A stretch of 7,262 nucleotides of DNA from Anaerolineae bacterium. Its GTDB lineage: Bacteria > Chloroflexota > Anaerolineae > Anaerolineales > Anaerolineaceae. A program made the translations under genes and the position numbers. Positions 4,838 through 7,262 of the stretch are shown piece after piece. Location of the stretch: NCBI GenBank assembly GCA_016213455.1, contig JACRAG010000210.1, forward strand, positions 1 to 7,262, read 5' to 3'. Below the pieces are notes generated by a model. That model saw only the letters and a program-made list of their open reading frames with translations, was not told where the DNA came from and did not search any database. Numbering within the stretch: position 1 is the first letter of the stretch; every line of letters starts with the position of its first letter.

Positions 4838-5329
4838 CTACGCCAGCATCAACTCCATGCCCACATCGTCGGGATCGTCACCGTAACGCGGAATTTCCAC
4901 AAAACCCAGGCGCCGATAAAACCGGTAGGCGCGCTTCTGGTAAGCCGGGCTGGTCTCCAGACGCACGCAGGTATAGCCCTGCTCACGTGCGACCTCCAAC
5001 AGGCGCTCCATCAGCGCGCGCCCCACGCCCAACCCGTGATACGCCGGCAGCAGCCACAGCCGCTTGATCTCCCCCACGCCATCCTCCAGCCGGCGCAGCC
5101 CGCCGGTGCCAATCAAACGCCCATCGTCGAACGCCGCCAGGAACACGCCGCCCTTCTCCATATAACTGGACTGAAAGTTGAGCACATCCACAATCGGCCA
5201 TTCGCGCTCCAGTTTGGCAGCGGCCTCTTCAAAGGTCAATTCCGGCATGAACAGTGCGTGCGCCACAGCATAGATGACGCGCCGGGCCTCTACGGCTTGC
5301 TCGGGGCGAAGCGGTGCAATTTCGATCAT
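4838..5329 (-). CDS. GNAT-family N-acetyltransferase
   Basis: This 163-residue protein has the size and fold pattern of a single-domain GNAT enzyme, which transfers acetyl from acetyl-CoA to an amine. Motif A runs through GEIKRLWLLPAYHGLGVGRALMERLL (86-111); HGLGVG (98-103) is the pyrophosphate-binding loop, with His where Gln or Arg is most usual. Motif B follows with VRLETS (122-127) and the AYRFYRRLGFVEIPRY stretch (134-149), including Tyr residues that could act as general acid. The VGEIKRLWLLP wording is common in GNATs that modify small molecules or amino acids, but the substrate cannot be told from sequence. The ATG at 5329-5327 has GAGG about 10 nt upstream. The gene follows the DUF2726 gene by 31 nt and may share its transcript. 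It precedes the ilv promoter by about 200 nt and no functional link to that operon is evident. Confidence 0.9.
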   Translation of the reverse strand: MIEIAPLRPEQAVEARRVIYAVAHALFMPELTFEEAAAKLEREWPIVDVLNFQSSYMEKGGVFLAAFDDGRLIGTGGLRRLEDGVGEIKRLWLLPAYHGLGVGRALMERLLEVAREQGYTCVRLETSPAYQKRAYRFYRRLGFVEIPRYGDDPDDVGMELMLA

Positions 5330-5360
5330 AAAAACAAAACCTCGCTTATTGTCCTTACGG

Positions 5361-6098
5361 CTATTGGGTTGGATTGTTCAGGATATTCGCCGGAAGAATT
5401 TCCCTGCATTTTGGATAATTCACACATCCATAGAATGGCTGTCCCGCTTTATCGCTGTTCTTTGCGGTTCGCAGAACCATGGGTTGACCACATTTTGGGC
5501 AGAAGGGAGCCCGGTTGGAGACACCCTGCTGTCCCGGTTGGGCTGGCTGATCAGGCGCCGGCGAGGAAACGATTGGCTTTCCATTTTCTGAATTTTGTTG
5601 CAGTGCCTGTTTGAACAGAACCCCCAACTCGGATGTATTATAAGCGCTGCGAACCGGCACATGAATCAAGGGTAAACCAGCGGCTTCGAACACATTGTCA
5701 ACAAACTCATCCCGGATTTCCCGGTCTGAGCGTTGGTGGCTGCTGTCGTCCAACTCGATGGCAAAACGCGGACGCATTGTTTTGGGGTCGCAGATTAAGA
5801 AGTCGACATGTTTCCGGTTAATCCGATTGAATGCCCCACGATTTTCGTTAGGCCGGACCACAAAGAAAATATCTGCGAGAGAAACTTTGGAACAAATCGT
5901 CAGGTGCTCCCCCATCATGCTTTTGATTACCTGATAAAAGGACTGTTCCGCAGGCGACAAAAAATCATCGCGCACCCGATAAGGAAAGGTTTCAACATCC
6001 GTTTCATCAGCGTCTGAATGGATGCTGACAGGATCAGGTTTTCCGCCCAGCAGATTCATAATGGATGCCAGGCAGCCCGGTTTTGATGATGTCTTCAA
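5361..6098 (-). CDS. DUF2726 nuclease-like protein with topoisomerase-type zinc finger
   Basis: Residues of about 44-165 match the DUF2726 pattern: LSPAEQSFYQVI (47-58), SLADIF (73-78), RKHVDFLICD (95-104) and AIELDDSSH (113-121). This family is related to the PD-(D/E)XK/Vsr-like nuclease fold; D99, E115 and D117 are candidate metal ligands, but activity is inference. After a Pro/Gln-rich linker (about 175-195), C200, C203, C225 and C231 form a CX2C-X21-CX5C zinc finger with FYGCVNYPKC, as at the C-terminus of type IA topoisomerases, which suggests single-stranded or damaged DNA binding. The start is TTG (6098-6096), chosen because AGGAG (6109-6105) lies 7 nt upstream; no ATG is nearby in frame before residue 14. 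The protein has 245 residues. No signal peptide or membrane segment is seen. Base use looks more A+T-rich than in the neighbours, consistent with later acquisition. Its partner or pathway is unknown. Confidence 0.85.
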   Translation of the reverse strand: MKTSSKPGCLASIMNLLGGKPDPVSIHSDADETDVETFPYRVRDDFLSPAEQSFYQVIKSMMGEHLTICSKVSLADIFFVVRPNENRGAFNRINRKHVDFLICDPKTMRPRFAIELDDSSHQRSDREIRDEFVDNVFEAAGLPLIHVPVRSAYNTSELGVLFKQALQQNSENGKPIVSSPAPDQPAQPGQQGVSNRAPFCPKCGQPMVLRTAKNSDKAGQPFYGCVNYPKCREILPANILNNPTQ

Positions 6099-6288
6099 TG
6101 GTGATCTCCTGAATTGGGTTTCATATTGTGGATTTTCCGTGAGTTCGGGATAGGCACCCCCCTAGATCAAGCATTCCCACCAGAAAAGAGACCGTGAGAT
6201 GGTAAATTGGGCCCCTAACTCAAACTGACGTTGTTTTGTTTAAGACAAAGCCGTGATGAAAACGATTTTCCCATCGCCTGGCATGCAG

Positions 6289-7262
6289 CTATTCCACTTC
6301 CACACTTTCCTTCATGGGTGGACACTGCAGCAAAGCCTGCTCCTGCAACAAGTCAAAAAACAGGTCCACCAGGCGCGGGTCGAACTTGCGACCGGACTCC
6401 TCGCGCAGGTAGGCACACACCTGCTCTGCAGCCCAGGCCGGGCGGTAGGGACGATCAAAACTGAGCGCGTCCCACACGTCCACAATGGCAAACACCCGCG
6501 CGGTCAGCGGGATGGTCTCGCCCACCAGGCCGTAGGGATAGCCGGAGCCGTCCCAGCGTTCATGGTGATACTGCGGAATGGCCAGGGCGGGACGCAGGTA
6601 ATCAATCGCCGCCAGCATGCGCGCGGCGTTTTCGGGGTGGCGCCGCATGATCACCCATTCCTCTTCGTCCAGCCGCCCCTCTTTGTTCAAAATCTGGTCG
6701 GGCACCCCCAGCTTGCCGATATCGTGCAGCAGCGCGCCGATGCGCACAAACTCCAGCTCTTCCTCAGGCACCCCGGCGCGTTGGGCCAGGCCGACTGCCA
6801 GCTCGCTGACCCGCTGGCTGTGGCCCTCGGTCTCCTTGTCACGCAGCTCCAGCGCGTGCGAAAGCCCCACAATGGTGGCCTGGTAAGCCTGGCGCAGTTC
6901 CTCGTTGGAGCGCTGCAAATTTTCCAGCAGGCGCGCGTTATAAATGGCAATGGCGGCCTGGCTGGCCATCGCATCCAGAAAATCCAACCATTCCGGGTCG
7001 ATCCCCAGCGGTTTGCGGCTGAACACCTCCAGCACGCCCTGCACCTGATCTTTGGCGATTAACGGCAGCGCGCAAAAGGCGCTGTAACCTTCCTCGCGGA
7101 TCCAGGCGTATTTAAAGCCTTTGGCCAGTTCCTCAGGCGCGTCCATGATCAGGATCCGTTCGCGCCGCAAGGCAGCCTGCCCGGCAAAGCTTTCGCCCTC
7201 GCTCAAGCGGATGGCGGACCCATCGCCGGAGGTGAAACCCACTCCCGCGCAGTAATCCAGGC
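6289..7262 (-). CDS. GAF plus HD-GYP domain protein, partial (predicted c-di-GMP phosphodiesterase)
   Basis: The gene enters from the right edge, so its N-terminus is missing; 323 codons are visible down to the TAG at 6291-6289. Numbering from the edge, residues 1-108 are the end of a GAF sensor domain (GESFAGQAALRRE; ALPLIAKDQVQGVLEVFS). A helical linker rich in Asn/Glu/Leu follows (110-135), then an HD-GYP domain to about 310. Its hallmarks are all present: E143 and H147 (KETEGHSQRV), HDIGK (179-183), H208 in RRHPENA, HHERWDGSGYP (232-242) and D261 in IVDVWDAL. These match the metal ligands of active HD-GYP enzymes, which hydrolyse cyclic di-GMP to pGpG or GMP. I therefore predict an active, GAF-regulated enzyme; more sensor domains (GAF, PAS or receiver) may lie upstream. 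The GTG at 7242-7240 is an internal valine codon, since the frame stays open to the edge. The next gene is 190 nt away and functionally unrelated. Confidence 0.93.
   Translation of the reverse strand, partial: LDYCAGVGFTSGDGSAIRLSEGESFAGQAALRRERILIMDAPEELAKGFKYAWIREEGYSAFCALPLIAKDQVQGVLEVFSRKPLGIDPEWLDFLDAMASQAAIAIYNARLLENLQRSNEELRQAYQATIVGLSHALELRDKETEGHSQRVSELAVGLAQRAGVPEEELEFVRIGALLHDIGKLGVPDQILNKEGRLDEEEWVIMRRHPENAARMLAAIDYLRPALAIPQYHHERWDGSGYPYGLVGETIPLTARVFAIVDVWDALSFDRPYRPAWAAEQVCAYLREESGRKFDPRLVDLFFDLLQEQALLQCPPMKESVEVE

Noticed and set aside
6099..6288. Promoter or terminator in the gap between the HD-GYP and DUF2726 genes
   Set aside because: I found the ribosome binding site for the TTG start, but no convincing -35/-10 pair or hairpin with a T-run; the repeated CCGTGA words are too short to interpret.
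1..7262. tRNA, rRNA, CRISPR array or insertion sequence
   Set aside because: No cloverleaf, no regularly spaced direct repeats, and no transposase or paired terminal repeats flanking a duplication were seen on either strand.

Overview
The window reads as chromosomal DNA from a GC-rich free-living bacterium, most likely a member of the Chloroflexota (Anaerolineae-like). That placement is my inference from protein style and the all-minus gene layout; no rRNA or marker gene is present to test it. Every gene I can support lies on the minus strand, so transcription runs from high to low coordinates. The large plus-strand ORFs are antisense shadows.

Layout from upstream to downstream on the minus strand: (1) 7262-6289, the C-terminal part of a GAF plus HD-GYP signalling protein, predicted to degrade cyclic di-GMP. 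(2) 6288-6099, a gap with no clear feature. (3) 6098-5361, a DUF2726 nuclease-like protein with a topoisomerase-type zinc finger, starting at TTG; this stretch looks more A+T-rich than its surroundings. (4) 5329-4838, a GNAT acetyltransferase. (5) 4837-4379, the control region of the branched-chain amino acid operon. (6) 4378-2711 ilvD, 2643-925 ilvB, 924-406 ilvN and 130 to the edge ilvC, an almost complete valine/isoleucine pathway (acetohydroxyacid synthase, ketol-acid reductoisomerase, dihydroxyacid dehydratase).

The most interesting system is the ilvD leader at 4379-4634. A near-consensus sigma70-type promoter (TTGACT, 17 bp, TATCAT) is followed by an unannotated 34-codon ORF (4569-4465). 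Its residues 9-18 read ILVLISVLVI, nine of ten being Ile, Leu or Val. After it comes a strong intrinsic terminator (4402-4426) only 23 nt before the ilvD start codon. Ten nucleotides inside the leader ORF (4500-4491) are exactly complementary to the ascending arm and loop of that terminator, so terminator and antiterminator exclude each other. Together these are the parts of a classical ribosome-mediated attenuator, analogous in logic to enterobacterial ilvL/ilvGMEDA but in a different gene order and probably a distant phylum.

A second structured region is the 275-nt ilvN-ilvC gap. It holds a bulged hairpin just after ilvN, a perfect 19-bp inverted repeat, and a GC hairpin whose one arm overlaps a four-tract G-quadruplex motif on the mRNA strand. 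It may set ilvC expression separately from ilvDBN.
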